Part shown: piece after piece, positions 1-6,695 of the stretch
How positions within the stretch are numbered: position 1 is the stretch's first letter
How the letters are laid out: every line of letters starts with the position of its first letter
Origin: Perlabentimonas sp964554585
GTDB taxonomy: Bacteria > Bacteroidota > Bacteroidia > Bacteroidales > Tenuifilaceae
Assembly (NCBI GenBank): GCA_964554585.1
Contig: CAZKPD010000058.1
Location: forward strand, 1 to 14,864
Length of the DNA stretch: 14,864 nucleotides
Reading direction: 5' to 3'
Program-made: the position numbers and the translations under genes
The notes under the pieces: model-generated
The model's database searches: none
Seen by the model: only the letters and a program-made list of their open reading frames with translations
Told to the model about the DNA's origin: nothing

Positions 1-11
1 ATGTTATAGCT

Positions 12-1328
12 CTATACTTTATTCATCTCTATATCTTCAGCCCATAGCAGCCTATCCTCGGGTGAGTACTGCCAGGGTGCACCATTGTTCTCAATGTTGC
101 TAAAGGTGGCCTTAATCTCGCCGGGTGCCGAGCCCTCTTCCATCACCAAATAGCGGCGCATGTCGATAATCAGCTTGGGGTGGTCAATGTTGATGGGGCA
201 CTCCTGAGCGCAAGCGTTGCACGTGGTGCAAGCCCACAGTTCCTCCTCGCTGATATAGTCGCGGATAAGGGTTTTTCCGTCGCTGTAGGCTTTGCCTTCC
301 TTTAACAGTCCATCGCGCTTCTCCTTCATCCGAGCCCTAAGGTCCATCATCACCTTGCGGGGCGACAGCTTTTTACCGGTGATGTTGGCAGGGCACACGT
401 TGGTACACCTTCCGCACTCGGTACACGATAGGGAATCCAAGTAGTTTTTCCAGGTTACATCTTCCGCATCCAAAACGCCAAAACGCTCGATGGGCGTATC
501 CTCCGGTGCAGCCGCAAAGGCCGTTTCGGGATCCATCATCAGCTTCACCTCGCGGGTAACGCTATCCATGTTGGGCAGCTTGCCCAATGGGTCAAGGCGT
601 GATAGGAACACGTTGGGGATTGACATAAACACGTGGAAGTGCTTGGAGTAGGGTAGCAGGTTGGCAAACAAAAAGATAAGCAGGATATGCGACCACCAGA
701 AGATGTCGTGGAAAACCACAACGGTGCTGAGCTCCATTTGAGTGAACAGGGGCGCCAAAAACGCACCAATTGGGAATAACCCATGAATTTCAGCATTGGT
801 TATGGTTTGCTTTGCTACGTAGGTAGCATTTAAGCCTGACAGAGAGATCATCAGCAGTAAGATGATGGTAAGTGCCACATTGGCATCAATGTGCGAAATG
901 CGCTTCATCTCAATGCCCTCAAAACGTTTCACGTGCAGGAATAATCTCCGCACCAAGAATACTGCAATGGCAATGGCGATTAAGATGGCGAAAATATCGC
1001 CCGATGCCATGATAAAGTCATAGAGCCATCCCAAAAACTTCAGGGAGCGGTCGGTGCCGGCCAGACCGTCAATCACCATTTCGATGCTGCCCACAAGGAT
1101 TACCAGAAAGCCCCAGAATACCAGCCCGTGGAGAAATCCCAGTATGGGCATGCGGAACATTTTGGTTTGACCAAAGGCTACCCTCATCATAATGCCAAAG
1201 CGTTTCCCAAAATTACGAATAGGGAAATCGGACTTGGTAAGCATAAATAGCCTAACGTAGCGCCACGTAGTAAAAGCAAATACGCCTAAGGTTACCAGTA
1301 GCGCTAGGGCAAAAATTAGCTGATTCAT
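12..1328 (-). CDS. Membrane (Fe-S)-binding oxidoreductase, probable ETF:menaquinone oxidoreductase subunit
   Basis: The 438-residue protein has an N-terminal membrane part (about residues 5-30, 63-90, 105-130, 150-170 and 203-225) resembling the heme b module of NarI. It contains several histidines that could ligate heme (H67, H132, H146, H207, H214, H230, H232). A cytoplasmic dicluster ferredoxin domain follows, with two CxxCxxCxxxCP motifs at C302/C305/C308/C312 and C367/C370/C373/C377. It is the third gene of an etfB-etfA operon, 26 bases after etfA. Related ETF:(methyl)menaquinone oxidoreductases of fatty-acid oxidisers combine these modules with CCG (HdrD-like) domains. Here the protein ends about 60 residues after the last cluster motif and has no CCG domain. 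I infer that it moves electrons from EtfAB to the quinone pool, perhaps with a separate CCG subunit encoded just outside the window. The ATG start gives a direct lead into the first helix. The family call is firm; the exact electron acceptor is inference. Confidence 0.85.
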   Translation of the reverse strand: MNQLIFALALLVTLGVFAFTTWRYVRLFMLTKSDFPIRNFGKRFGIMMRVAFGQTKMFRMPILGFLHGLVFWGFLVILVGSIEMVIDGLAGTDRSLKFLGWLYDFIMASGDIFAILIAIAIAVFLVRRLFLHVKRFEGIEMKRISHIDANVALTIILLLMISLSGLNATYVAKQTITNAEIHGLFPIGAFLAPLFTQMELSTVVVFHDIFWWSHILLIFLFANLLPYSKHFHVFMSIPNVFLSRLDPLGKLPNMDSVTREVKLMMDPETAFAAAPEDTPIERFGVLDAEDVTWKNYLDSLSCTECGRCTNVCPANITGKKLSPRKVMMDLRARMKEKRDGLLKEGKAYSDGKTLIRDYISEEELWACTTCNACAQECPINIDHPKLIIDMRRYLVMEEGSAPGEIKATFSNIENNGAPWQYSPEDRLLWAEDIEMNKV

Positions 1329-1354
1329 AATGCTATCTGTTGTGTGGTTATAAC

Positions 1355-2326
1355 CTACTTGGCTTTAGCCTCTTTTACCGCAGCAACCAGCTTGGGAAGC
1401 ACCTTGGATGCATCGCCCACAATACCGTACTGGGCCGCCTCAAAAATGGGAGCGTCCTTATCGGTATTAATGGCCACAATGTATTTGGATGAGCTAACAC
1501 CTGCAAGGTGTTGGGTTGCACCCGAAATACCGATGGCAAAATAGAGGTTTGGAGCCACAATCTTACCGGTTTGTCCGGTGTGCTCTTCGTGCGGGCGCCA
1601 TCCCTCATCGGATACGGGACGGGTACAGGCAGTGGCTGCGCCTAGCACCTCGGCCAGCTCCTCAAGGGGGCCCCAGTTATCAACCGATTTCATGCCACGA
1701 CCACCCGAAACCACAATTTCGGCATCGGTAAGTAGCAGCTTGCCGCTTTGTTTTTGAACATCTATAACCTGAGTTTTAACCATTGAGCTATCAATGCTCA
1801 CAGAGCCCTTTTCAATGGTAGCGGCATTTGCCGTTTCAATAAGGTCGAAAGAGTTTTGCATCAGGGTCAAAATCTTCACATCGCTCTTCAGCTCCACGTG
1901 AGCAAAAGCATTGCCCGAATATACCCTTTTGTAAACCACAAAAGGAGAGGTGCTGAGCGGGAGCTTGCTCACGCCCGAACCCATGGCGGCTTTAAGCCTT
2001 ACGGATAGTCGGGGAGCAATGGATTTGCCCATATTGTTGTTGGCCACTACAATTACCTTGGAACCCTCTGCTTGGGCAATCTGAGCAATGGCAGCGGTGT
2101 AAGCTTGGCTGTCTAATATGTTTAGCGCATCGTTAGCGAGCGAAATAATCTTTTTTGCACCGTAATTCCCCAGCTTGTTCAGCTCATCATCAGCCACATT
2201 GCCAATGGATAGAGCAGCTGCCGAAGTGCCGAGCATTTCGGCAAGTTTAGCGGCATAAGAAACTAGCTCGAAGGAGAGCTTCTTAAACTTTCCATCCCAA
2301 TTCTCGGTAAAAACTAATACTGACAT
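1355..2326 (-). CDS. etfA: Electron transfer flavoprotein subunit alpha
   Basis: This is a full-length EtfA of 323 residues. The C-terminal FAD domain carries the family signatures: SGGRGM at 207-212, TRPVSDEGW at 235-243, GQTGK at 251-255, LYFAIGISGA at 261-270 followed by QHLAG, and APIFEAAQYGIVGD at 292-305. The N-terminal half (1-190) is the Rossmann-like domain that packs against EtfB. With EtfB it forms the soluble heterodimer that accepts electrons from acyl-CoA dehydrogenase-type flavoenzymes and delivers them to a membrane oxidoreductase, here probably the next gene. It lies 30 bases downstream of etfB and 26 bases upstream of the Fe-S protein gene, consistent with one transcript. 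No acyl-CoA dehydrogenase gene is visible in the window, so the electron donor cannot be named. Whether this ETF is bifurcating cannot be decided by eye. Confidence 0.95.
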   Translation of the reverse strand: MSVLVFTENWDGKFKKLSFELVSYAAKLAEMLGTSAAALSIGNVADDELNKLGNYGAKKIISLANDALNILDSQAYTAAIAQIAQAEGSKVIVVANNNMGKSIAPRLSVRLKAAMGSGVSKLPLSTSPFVVYKRVYSGNAFAHVELKSDVKILTLMQNSFDLIETANAATIEKGSVSIDSSMVKTQVIDVQKQSGKLLLTDAEIVVSGGRGMKSVDNWGPLEELAEVLGAATACTRPVSDEGWRPHEEHTGQTGKIVAPNLYFAIGISGATQHLAGVSSSKYIVAINTDKDAPIFEAAQYGIVGDASKVLPKLVAAVKEAKAK

Positions 2327-2356
2327 ATCGTTTGTTTTAATCTAGTTAACAATGGG

Positions 2357-3106
2357 TTAAATAACTTTTGCTTCGTTTTGTAGCAGGTCAACCAGCTTTT
2401 CGGGAGAATCTGCATCTACAAAAACGCACTTGGGTCGTGGTTGAGGGGGCTCAAAGCTAACCACCCGGGTAAGCGCATCAGTTGCAACGGGTTCAACAAC
2501 CTTAATGGGTTTTGTACGCGCCTGCATAATGCCGCGCATGGCAGCAATGCGGGGTTCCTTGGCAATCCCTTTTTGAACCACTGCCACAAAAGGAGCGGGA
2601 AGGGAAACGGTTTCCTTACCGCCGTCAATTTCGCGGGTGATAACCGATTGGCCATTGGCAAATTCCAATCCCGAAACTGCCGATACGGAGGGGAGCTCCA
2701 TAAATTCGGCAATCATGCTGCCCACGGTGGAGCTGTTAAAGTCGCTAGATTCTATTCCGCACAGAACCACATCGAAGCCCTCGGTTTTGGCCACGTTGGC
2801 CAGCTGGGCAGCAACTTGGTATGCATCGGTTGCTTCGAGGTTTATGCGAATGGCGTCGTCGGCACCAATGGCCAGCGCCTTACGAATGGTGGGTTCGGCA
2901 GTGGCAGCACCCACATGGGCCACGGTTACGGATTTGATGCCGTTGGCGGCATTGTCTTTCAGCTCCAGTGCACGGGTAAGCGCCAGCTCATCCCAGGGGT
3001 TAATAACCCACTGAACGCCGGTAGCATCGAATTTGGTGTTGTTTTCAGCAAATTTCACCTTGGTGGTTGTGTCGGGCACATTGCTGATGCATACTAAAAC
3101 TTTCAT
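2357..3106 (-). CDS. etfB: Electron transfer flavoprotein subunit beta
   Basis: The 249-residue protein has the EtfB fold from the first residue (MKVLVCISNVPDTTTKV) and the family motif INPWDELALTRALELK at about 35-50. It also has the nucleotide-binding segment GIESSDFNSSTVGSMIAE near 117-134, and the conserved AVVQKGIAKEPRIAAMRGIMQA stretch, cited here as separate motifs AVVQKG and EPRIAAMRGIMQA (about 173-196). In ordinary ETFs the beta subunit binds AMP; in bifurcating ETFs it binds a second FAD. The GIESSD version differs from the textbook GKQAID type, as I would expect for a Bacteroidota ETF. It is the first gene of the etfB-etfA-FeS operon. Its leader holds a TATCTTTG promoter box on the minus strand and a stem-loop. 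Confidence 0.94.
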   Translation of the reverse strand: MKVLVCISNVPDTTTKVKFAENNTKFDATGVQWVINPWDELALTRALELKDNAANGIKSVTVAHVGAATAEPTIRKALAIGADDAIRINLEATDAYQVAAQLANVAKTEGFDVVLCGIESSDFNSSTVGSMIAEFMELPSVSAVSGLEFANGQSVITREIDGGKETVSLPAPFVAVVQKGIAKEPRIAAMRGIMQARTKPIKVVEPVATDALTRVVSFEPPQPRPKCVFVDADSPEKLVDLLQNEAKVI

Positions 3107-3150
3107 CGATTATTGTTTAGGTTAAAAAATATATTTCATAGCTATCCCTT

Positions 3151-3180
3151 GTCCTCACCCAGGTTAAAACCCATGAGGGC
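3151..3180 (-). promoter_or_regulatory. Stem-loop in the etfB 5' leader
   Basis: Outer arms GTCCTCA (3151-3157) and TGAGGGC (3174-3180) pair over seven positions, one of them a G-U. Inside them, GGTT (3162-3165) pairs with AACC (3168-3171) across a small internal loop. The structure sits about 45 bases upstream of the etfB start codon, within the leader expected from the promoter at 3229-3236. No T-run follows directly on the minus strand, so it is not a terminator. A 10-codon open frame begins in the same segment. A regulatory role is inference. Confidence 0.4.
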
Positions 3181-3228
3181 CTTGGGAATCTTATTTGTCT
3201 ATTTAAAAAGCATTTCCAATCCAACCCA

Positions 3229-3256
3229 CAAAGATAGTAAAATTGGGATAATGCAA
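3229..3256 (-). promoter_or_regulatory. Promoter candidate for the etfB-etfA-FeS operon
   Basis: On the minus strand, positions 3236-3229 read TATCTTTG, a perfect match to the Bacteroidota -7 consensus TAnnTTTG. A TTG lies 17 bases further upstream (3256-3254), slightly closer than the usual 19-21 for the -33 element. Transcription would start near 3222, giving a leader of about 115 bases for etfB. Confidence 0.55.
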
Positions 3257-3350
3257 TAATTTGAGGAAGTGTTATGCTGAAATATAGAATCAGTATAAAT
3301 GGTAACTTTTTAACTGGCAGTAAATTATGGAATTATACATCTGTTTCACA

Positions 3351-3381
3351 ACAGGATGAGTAGGCTTGGTTTCTATCCTGT
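3351..3381. repeat. Inverted repeat, 7-bp arms
   Basis: ACAGGAT (3351-3357) and ATCCTGT (3375-3381) form a perfect inverted repeat around 17 bases. It lies about 130 bases upstream of the plus-strand operon start, in a gene-free stretch. It could be an operator half-site pair or chance; no T-run accompanies it. Confidence 0.3.
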
Positions 3382-3471
3382 CCATGGGGTTGATTTTGTT
3401 CAAATTAAGGAGTTGATAACAATGCAGAATTGTTCGTACGGGACTTGGCTCAAAAAAAGCAAATAAACCTT

Positions 3472-3479
3472 TATCTTAG
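3472..3479 (+). promoter_or_regulatory. Weak -7 box candidate upstream of the DUF2520-kdsC-ubiA operon
   Basis: TATCTTAG matches TAnnTTTG at all but one defined position. It would place the transcript start close to 3486, about 25 bases before the ATG at 3512. A TTG at 3445-3447 is 24 bases upstream, further than the usual spacing. The call relies mainly on position. Confidence 0.4.
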
Positions 3480-3511
3480 CATTCTAATAATTGGCCGTTT
3501 TAGGACTGGGT

Positions 3512-4294
3512 ATGGATAAGCTAAAAATAGTTCAGATTGGTTCGGGCAATGTGGCTACACACTTGACCAAAGCGCTTAAAGGTGCGGGGCATAACATTGT
3601 GCAGATTGTGGGTAGAACCCTTGCCCATGCACAAGTGCTGGGAGATGCATTGGGTGTAGGTTATGCCAATTCGATGGATGAGCTGGATAGGTCTGCCGAT
3701 CTCTATATTATTTCGGTTGCCGATGCCGATATCCCTTTGGTCGTTTCGTCATTACCCAAGCTAAACGGGTTGGTGGTTCACACCAGTGGGAGCACATCCA
3801 TAGAGACCTTAACTGGAGTTTCGGAGCGGTATGGTGTTTTTTATCCTTTTCAAACCTTTTCTAAGCAACGGGAGGTGAGCCTAAGCGGCGTGCCGTTTTG
3901 TATTGAGTCGAATGCACCTGAGGTAACTGAAATACTGAGTACAGTAGCACAATCCGTTGGAGGTATTCCGGTGGAGATGGATTCGCAGCAGCGTCGCTGG
4001 TTACACCTTATGGGTGTACTATCCTGCAATTTTGTAAATCATCTGTTCCATATTTCCAAAGTGTTTGGTGAGACCAAAGGGTTAGATTTTGCCATGCTCA
4101 AACCGCTGGTTAATGAAACCGTCAATAAGGCTTTTGAAGCAGGGCCGGAAAGGAGCCAAACAGGTCCGGCTGTTCGGGGGGATGAGGAGACCATGCGCAG
4201 CCAGCTGGAATTGCTGAAACAGCTAGATGGTCAATGGGCCGAGATTTACAGGCTGATGAGCGAGAGCATAGCAAAAATGGGCAAACAGAATTGA
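3512..4294 (+). CDS. Rossmann-like / DUF2520 domain protein, putative NAD(P)-dependent enzyme
   Basis: The predicted protein has 260 residues. The N-terminal Rossmann domain carries the dinucleotide-binding loop GSGNVA (10-15) after a hydrophobic strand (KIVQIG). It continues with SVADADIP (68-75) and VVHTSGS (88-94), and with the family hallmark YPFQTFS (111-117). The C-terminal helical DUF2520 half includes CNFVNHLF (172-179) and QTGPAVRGD (216-224). The fold resembles pyrroline-5-carboxylate reductase and other NADP oxidoreductases, but I know of no established reaction. I chose ATG 3512 because an in-frame TTG at 3491 would add seven residues ahead of the strand and would lie almost on the expected transcript start. 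It is followed after 19 bases by the kdsC-type gene, so it is probably co-transcribed with envelope genes. Confidence 0.85.
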   Translation: MDKLKIVQIGSGNVATHLTKALKGAGHNIVQIVGRTLAHAQVLGDALGVGYANSMDELDRSADLYIISVADADIPLVVSSLPKLNGLVVHTSGSTSIETLTGVSERYGVFYPFQTFSKQREVSLSGVPFCIESNAPEVTEILSTVAQSVGGIPVEMDSQQRRWLHLMGVLSCNFVNHLFHISKVFGETKGLDFAMLKPLVNETVNKAFEAGPERSQTGPAVRGDEETMRSQLELLKQLDGQWAEIYRLMSESIAKMGKQN

Positions 4295-4313
4295 GAAAAA
4301 ACGATATAAAAGC

Positions 4314-4829
4314 ATGAAGAATTTTAAAGAGAGGTTACACAATGTTAAGGCCTTTGCCTTTGATGTGGATGGGGTGTTTACCGATTGTTCGGTGATAGTT
4401 CACCCTTCGGGTGAGCTGATTAGGGCTACCAATGCTCGCGATGGGTACGCTGTGATGACCGCGGTTAAACAGGGTTTTCCGGTGGCCATTATTACCGGAG
4501 GAAGAAGCGAAGCGGTAAGGGAAAGGTTTAGGGAGCTGGGTGTAACCGATATCTATTTAGGATCGACCGATAAGGAGGAATCCATGGAAGATTTTAGGTT
4601 TAAGTATGGGCTTAAGCTGGAGGAGATTGTGTATATGGGCGACGATATACCCGATTACGGAGTGCTAAAAAAGGTGGGTTTTCCAACCTGTCCTGCCGAT
4701 GCGGCTATCGAAATTATTGGCGTATCCATGTATGTTTCCAGCTATAACGGAGGGAAAGGGTGTGTGAGGGATATTATTGAGCAGGTGCTCAAATTAAAAG
4801 GGCTATGGCCTGTTGGCGAAAAAAAGTAA
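4314..4829 (+). CDS. kdsC: KdsC-type HAD phosphatase (3-deoxy-D-manno-octulosonate 8-phosphate phosphatase)
   Basis: The 171-residue protein matches the compact, capless KdsC group of HAD phosphatases in length and motifs. Motif I is FDVDGVFTD, with nucleophile D17 and acid/base D19. Motif II is ITGGRS with T61, and motif III probably uses K87 in STDKEE. Motif IV is MGDDIPD with D110, D111 and D114 as Mg ligands, followed by the typical GFPTCPADA. The enzyme removes phosphate from Kdo-8-phosphate in the cytoplasm, a step in making the inner core sugar of LPS. Close relatives act on KDN- or other sialic-type 9-phosphates, so the substrate is likely but not proven. Gaps of 19 bases upstream and 15 downstream place it mid-operon. 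Its early part contains a stem-loop (4397-4417). Confidence 0.85.
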   Translation: MKNFKERLHNVKAFAFDVDGVFTDCSVIVHPSGELIRATNARDGYAVMTAVKQGFPVAIITGGRSEAVRERFRELGVTDIYLGSTDKEESMEDFRFKYGLKLEEIVYMGDDIPDYGVLKKVGFPTCPADAAIEIIGVSMYVSSYNGGKGCVRDIIEQVLKLKGLWPVGEKK

Positions 4830-4844
4830 ACAGATTGTACGATT

Positions 4845-5807
4845 ATGTTGGTGAGCATTCTAAGGGTTACACGCTTTCTTAACCTTACCATTGTAGCAGC
4901 TACCATGTACCTGATGCGCTACTGCATTTTGCAACCGCTGCTCTTACAAAAGGGTATGCAGCTGCAGCTGTCGGGTAACGATTTCTTTTTGTTGGCTTTG
5001 GCTACCGTATTTATTACTGCAGCCGGTTATGTAATCAACGATTATTTTGATACGAAGACCGATACGGTAAACCGACCGGAAACGGTACAGGTAGGGAAAA
5101 CCATTTCCCGCAGGTTGGCCATATCCATGCATTGGACATTCAATGCGCTAGGTGTTTTATGTGGTGTGCTGGTATCTTTCTCCATCGGTCAACCCCAATT
5201 ATCGATCATATTCTTGCTTATCCCCGGTGTGCTTTGGTTCTACTCAACTTCCTATAAGCGGAGATTTTTGCTGGGCAATCTATTGGTAGCCCTGCTTACC
5301 GCAATGGTTCCCTTAATGCCTTTGTTATTTGAGATCCCACTGCTTCATACCGCCTATTGGCAAGCTATCGTTATAACACCCTTAACCTTTAACGGTATTA
5401 TCTATTGGGTGGGTGGCTATGCTCTTTTTGCCTTTTGGCTCACCCTGTTTCGTGAAATTGTTAAGGATATGGAGGATTATGAGGGAGACCATGAGTATGG
5501 ACGTAGAACCCTCCCCATTGTGCTGGGATTGAACACTTCGCGCAGCGTGGCTGCAGCCATACTGATGATAACCCTAATGCTGTTGGCCTACCTTTTTGGA
5601 GCGTATCTTAACTATTTACCCAACGGAAAGTTTGACCTTTTTACCTTTTTCTACCTGATTGTTGGGTTAATTGTACCCATATTTTATATGATTATCCGAT
5701 TGCTTACTGCCGAAAGTAAAGTGCATTATCATCAGGTAAGCATGGTGGCAAAAATTGTTATGCTCATGGGGATTTTATATGCAATTCCCTTTGCAGTACT
5801 TATTTAG
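4845..5807 (+). CDS. UbiA-family prenyltransferase, geranylgeranylglycerol-phosphate synthase-like
   Basis: The 320-residue integral membrane protein has about eight or nine helices. The two aspartate-rich motifs that bind the Mg-diphosphate of the prenyl donor are intact: NDYFDTKTD at N65-D73 and DMEDYEGD at D208-D215. The motif context (GYVINDYFD; DYEGDHEYGRRTLP) is that of Bacteroidota proteins usually annotated as geranylgeranylglycerol-phosphate geranylgeranyltransferase. They are annotated so by similarity to the archaeal ether-lipid enzyme. The true acceptor in Bacteroidota is not established to my knowledge. MenA and heme O synthase are more distant alternatives. It is the last gene of the DUF2520-kdsC operon, 15 bases after kdsC. 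Confidence 0.85.
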   Translation: MLVSILRVTRFLNLTIVAATMYLMRYCILQPLLLQKGMQLQLSGNDFFLLALATVFITAAGYVINDYFDTKTDTVNRPETVQVGKTISRRLAISMHWTFNALGVLCGVLVSFSIGQPQLSIIFLLIPGVLWFYSTSYKRRFLLGNLLVALLTAMVPLMPLLFEIPLLHTAYWQAIVITPLTFNGIIYWVGGYALFAFWLTLFREIVKDMEDYEGDHEYGRRTLPIVLGLNTSRSVAAAILMITLMLLAYLFGAYLNYLPNGKFDLFTFFYLIVGLIVPIFYMIIRLLTAESKVHYHQVSMVAKIVMLMGILYAIPFAVLI

Positions 5808-5871
5808 CCACATTAAAAAGGGTTGTTTTTTTTGGATTTAATACCTTGAGCTTTTAGACTGCCCCATTTTG

Positions 5872-5901
5872 TTTGCCAATTGGAAAAAAACATTAATTTT
5901 G
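5872..5901 (+). promoter_or_regulatory. Promoter candidate for the TPR gene pair
   Basis: TTTG at 5872-5875 and TAATTTTG at 5894-5901 are separated by 18 bases. This fits the Bacteroidota -33/-7 arrangement well. A second TTTG at 5868-5871 gives 22-base spacing. Transcription would start near 5908, about 45 bases before the ATG at 5952. No convincing terminator separates this from the UbiA gene, so read-through is possible. Confidence 0.6.
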
Positions 5902-5951
5902 AAATCCATTAGGACTAATGATTAAATGGTTTTCTGAATAGACTGGATAGC

Positions 5952-6695
5952 ATGAGAAAAATTTTACTCCCCTTACTGATTGGACTCCGGATTTTTGCCT
6001 TAGCTGCATATGGTCAGGATCAAGCAAATACCGATTACATCCTGAGAGCAAATTTGAAGTATGAGAATCAGGATTACGAAGGCGCCATATCGGAGCTTAA
6101 TAAGGCAATTGAGCAGGACTCGCAAAATAAGTATGCCTATGTATATCGAGGTGATGCCAAAGCCGCTTTGGGTGATCATCAATCGGCTATAGCCGATTAT
6201 TCTAAAGCCATCGACCTTGATCCACGTTATGCCATAGCCTATTACTACAGGGCTAATGTTAGAGCCAAACAGCAGAAGTATGAGGAGGCCGAACAAGACT
6301 ACAATATGGTACTTAAAATTGTTCCGCTATTTTCTATGGCATACAATCATCGCGGAACCGTTCGCATTAAGCTGGAGGATTACAAGGGTGGAATTTCCGA
6401 TTTTACCCGAGCCCTAGAGCTTGATCCGGTTTTTGTTAGAGCCTACGTGAATAGGGGCGAGGCTCGTATTGATGTACACGACTATCAAGGAGCAATTCTT
6501 GATTTTAATCAGGCCATCATTCTGGATCGTAATATGGCCGATGCCTACTACTCTCGGGGATATGCCAAAATTTTGTTAGGTCAGAAGCAGAGCGGTTGCA
6601 AAGACTTGGAAACTGCTCAAACGCTAGGAAAGGTTGAAACCCGTTTCTTAATCAGAGAGTTTTGTCAAGAAAATGCTCCTCCCAAAAGAAGATGA
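5952..6695 (+). CDS. Exported tetratricopeptide-repeat protein (first of a pair)
   Basis: The 247-residue protein has an N-terminal signal-type segment (1-21) and then about six consecutive 34-residue TPR units from residue 26 to about 226. Each shows the usual pattern, for example YRGDAKAALGDHQSAIADYSKAI at 65-87, cited here as YRGDAKAALGD and SAIADYSKAI. The last unit ends in GCKDLETAQTLGK with C216, followed 22 residues later by C238; the next gene has the same spacing. TPR arrays mediate protein-protein contacts, and the partner is unknown. Location is probably periplasmic or outer-membrane associated. The signal core contains an unusual arginine (R13). The stop overlaps the next start in ATGA, so the two proteins are probably translated together. 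A perfect 18-bp palindrome lies at 6181-6198. Confidence 0.85.
   Translation: MRKILLPLLIGLRIFALAAYGQDQANTDYILRANLKYENQDYEGAISELNKAIEQDSQNKYAYVYRGDAKAALGDHQSAIADYSKAIDLDPRYAIAYYYRANVRAKQQKYEEAEQDYNMVLKIVPLFSMAYNHRGTVRIKLEDYKGGISDFTRALELDPVFVRAYVNRGEARIDVHDYQGAILDFNQAIILDRNMADAYYSRGYAKILLGQKQSGCKDLETAQTLGKVETRFLIREFCQENAPPKRR
6181..6198. repeat. Perfect 18-bp palindrome inside the first TPR gene
   Basis: The half-site AATCGGCTA is followed immediately by its exact reverse complement. It encodes the SAIADYS part of a TPR helix, so codon constraints could have produced it. It could form a hairpin in RNA only with a reduced stem. Confidence 0.5.

Larger units (their letters stand above)
3107..3511. 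other. Divergent intergenic region between etfB and the Rossmann/DUF2520 gene
   Basis: These 405 bases contain no credible gene. On the minus side lie the etfB leader, a stem-loop (3151-3180) and a promoter candidate (3229-3256). On the plus side lie a 7-bp inverted repeat (3351-3357 with 3375-3381) and a weak -7 box (3472-3479). Only very short open frames occur: 10 codons in the etfB leader (minus strand, ATG at 3172-3174, peptide MGFNLGEDKG) and 14 codons at 3422-3466 (plus) preceded by AAGGAG at 3407-3412. The middle (about 3260-3350) shows nothing recognisable. Confidence 0.7.

Noticed and set aside
2441..3097. A 218-codon open frame on the plus strand opposite etfB
   Set aside because: It lies entirely antisense to a well-supported etfB gene, has a Gly/Asn/His-rich composition typical of a shadow frame, and shows no recognisable domain.
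3422..3466. A 14-codon plus-strand frame preceded by AAGGAG at 3407-3412
   Set aside because: Too short to judge. It sits upstream of the only -7 box candidate for the operon, and Bacteroidota rarely rely on Shine-Dalgarno sequences, so the match is probably chance.
3491..3511. TTG start extending the DUF2520 protein by seven residues
   Set aside because: The ATG at 3512 leads directly into the first beta strand, and the TTG would fall almost at the predicted transcript start.
4973..4984. CAGCTG-type palindrome in the region of the UbiA gene start
   Set aside because: The short CAGCTGCAGCTG run near 4960-4972 simply encodes alternating Gln-Leu residues and is a simple repeat rather than a site.
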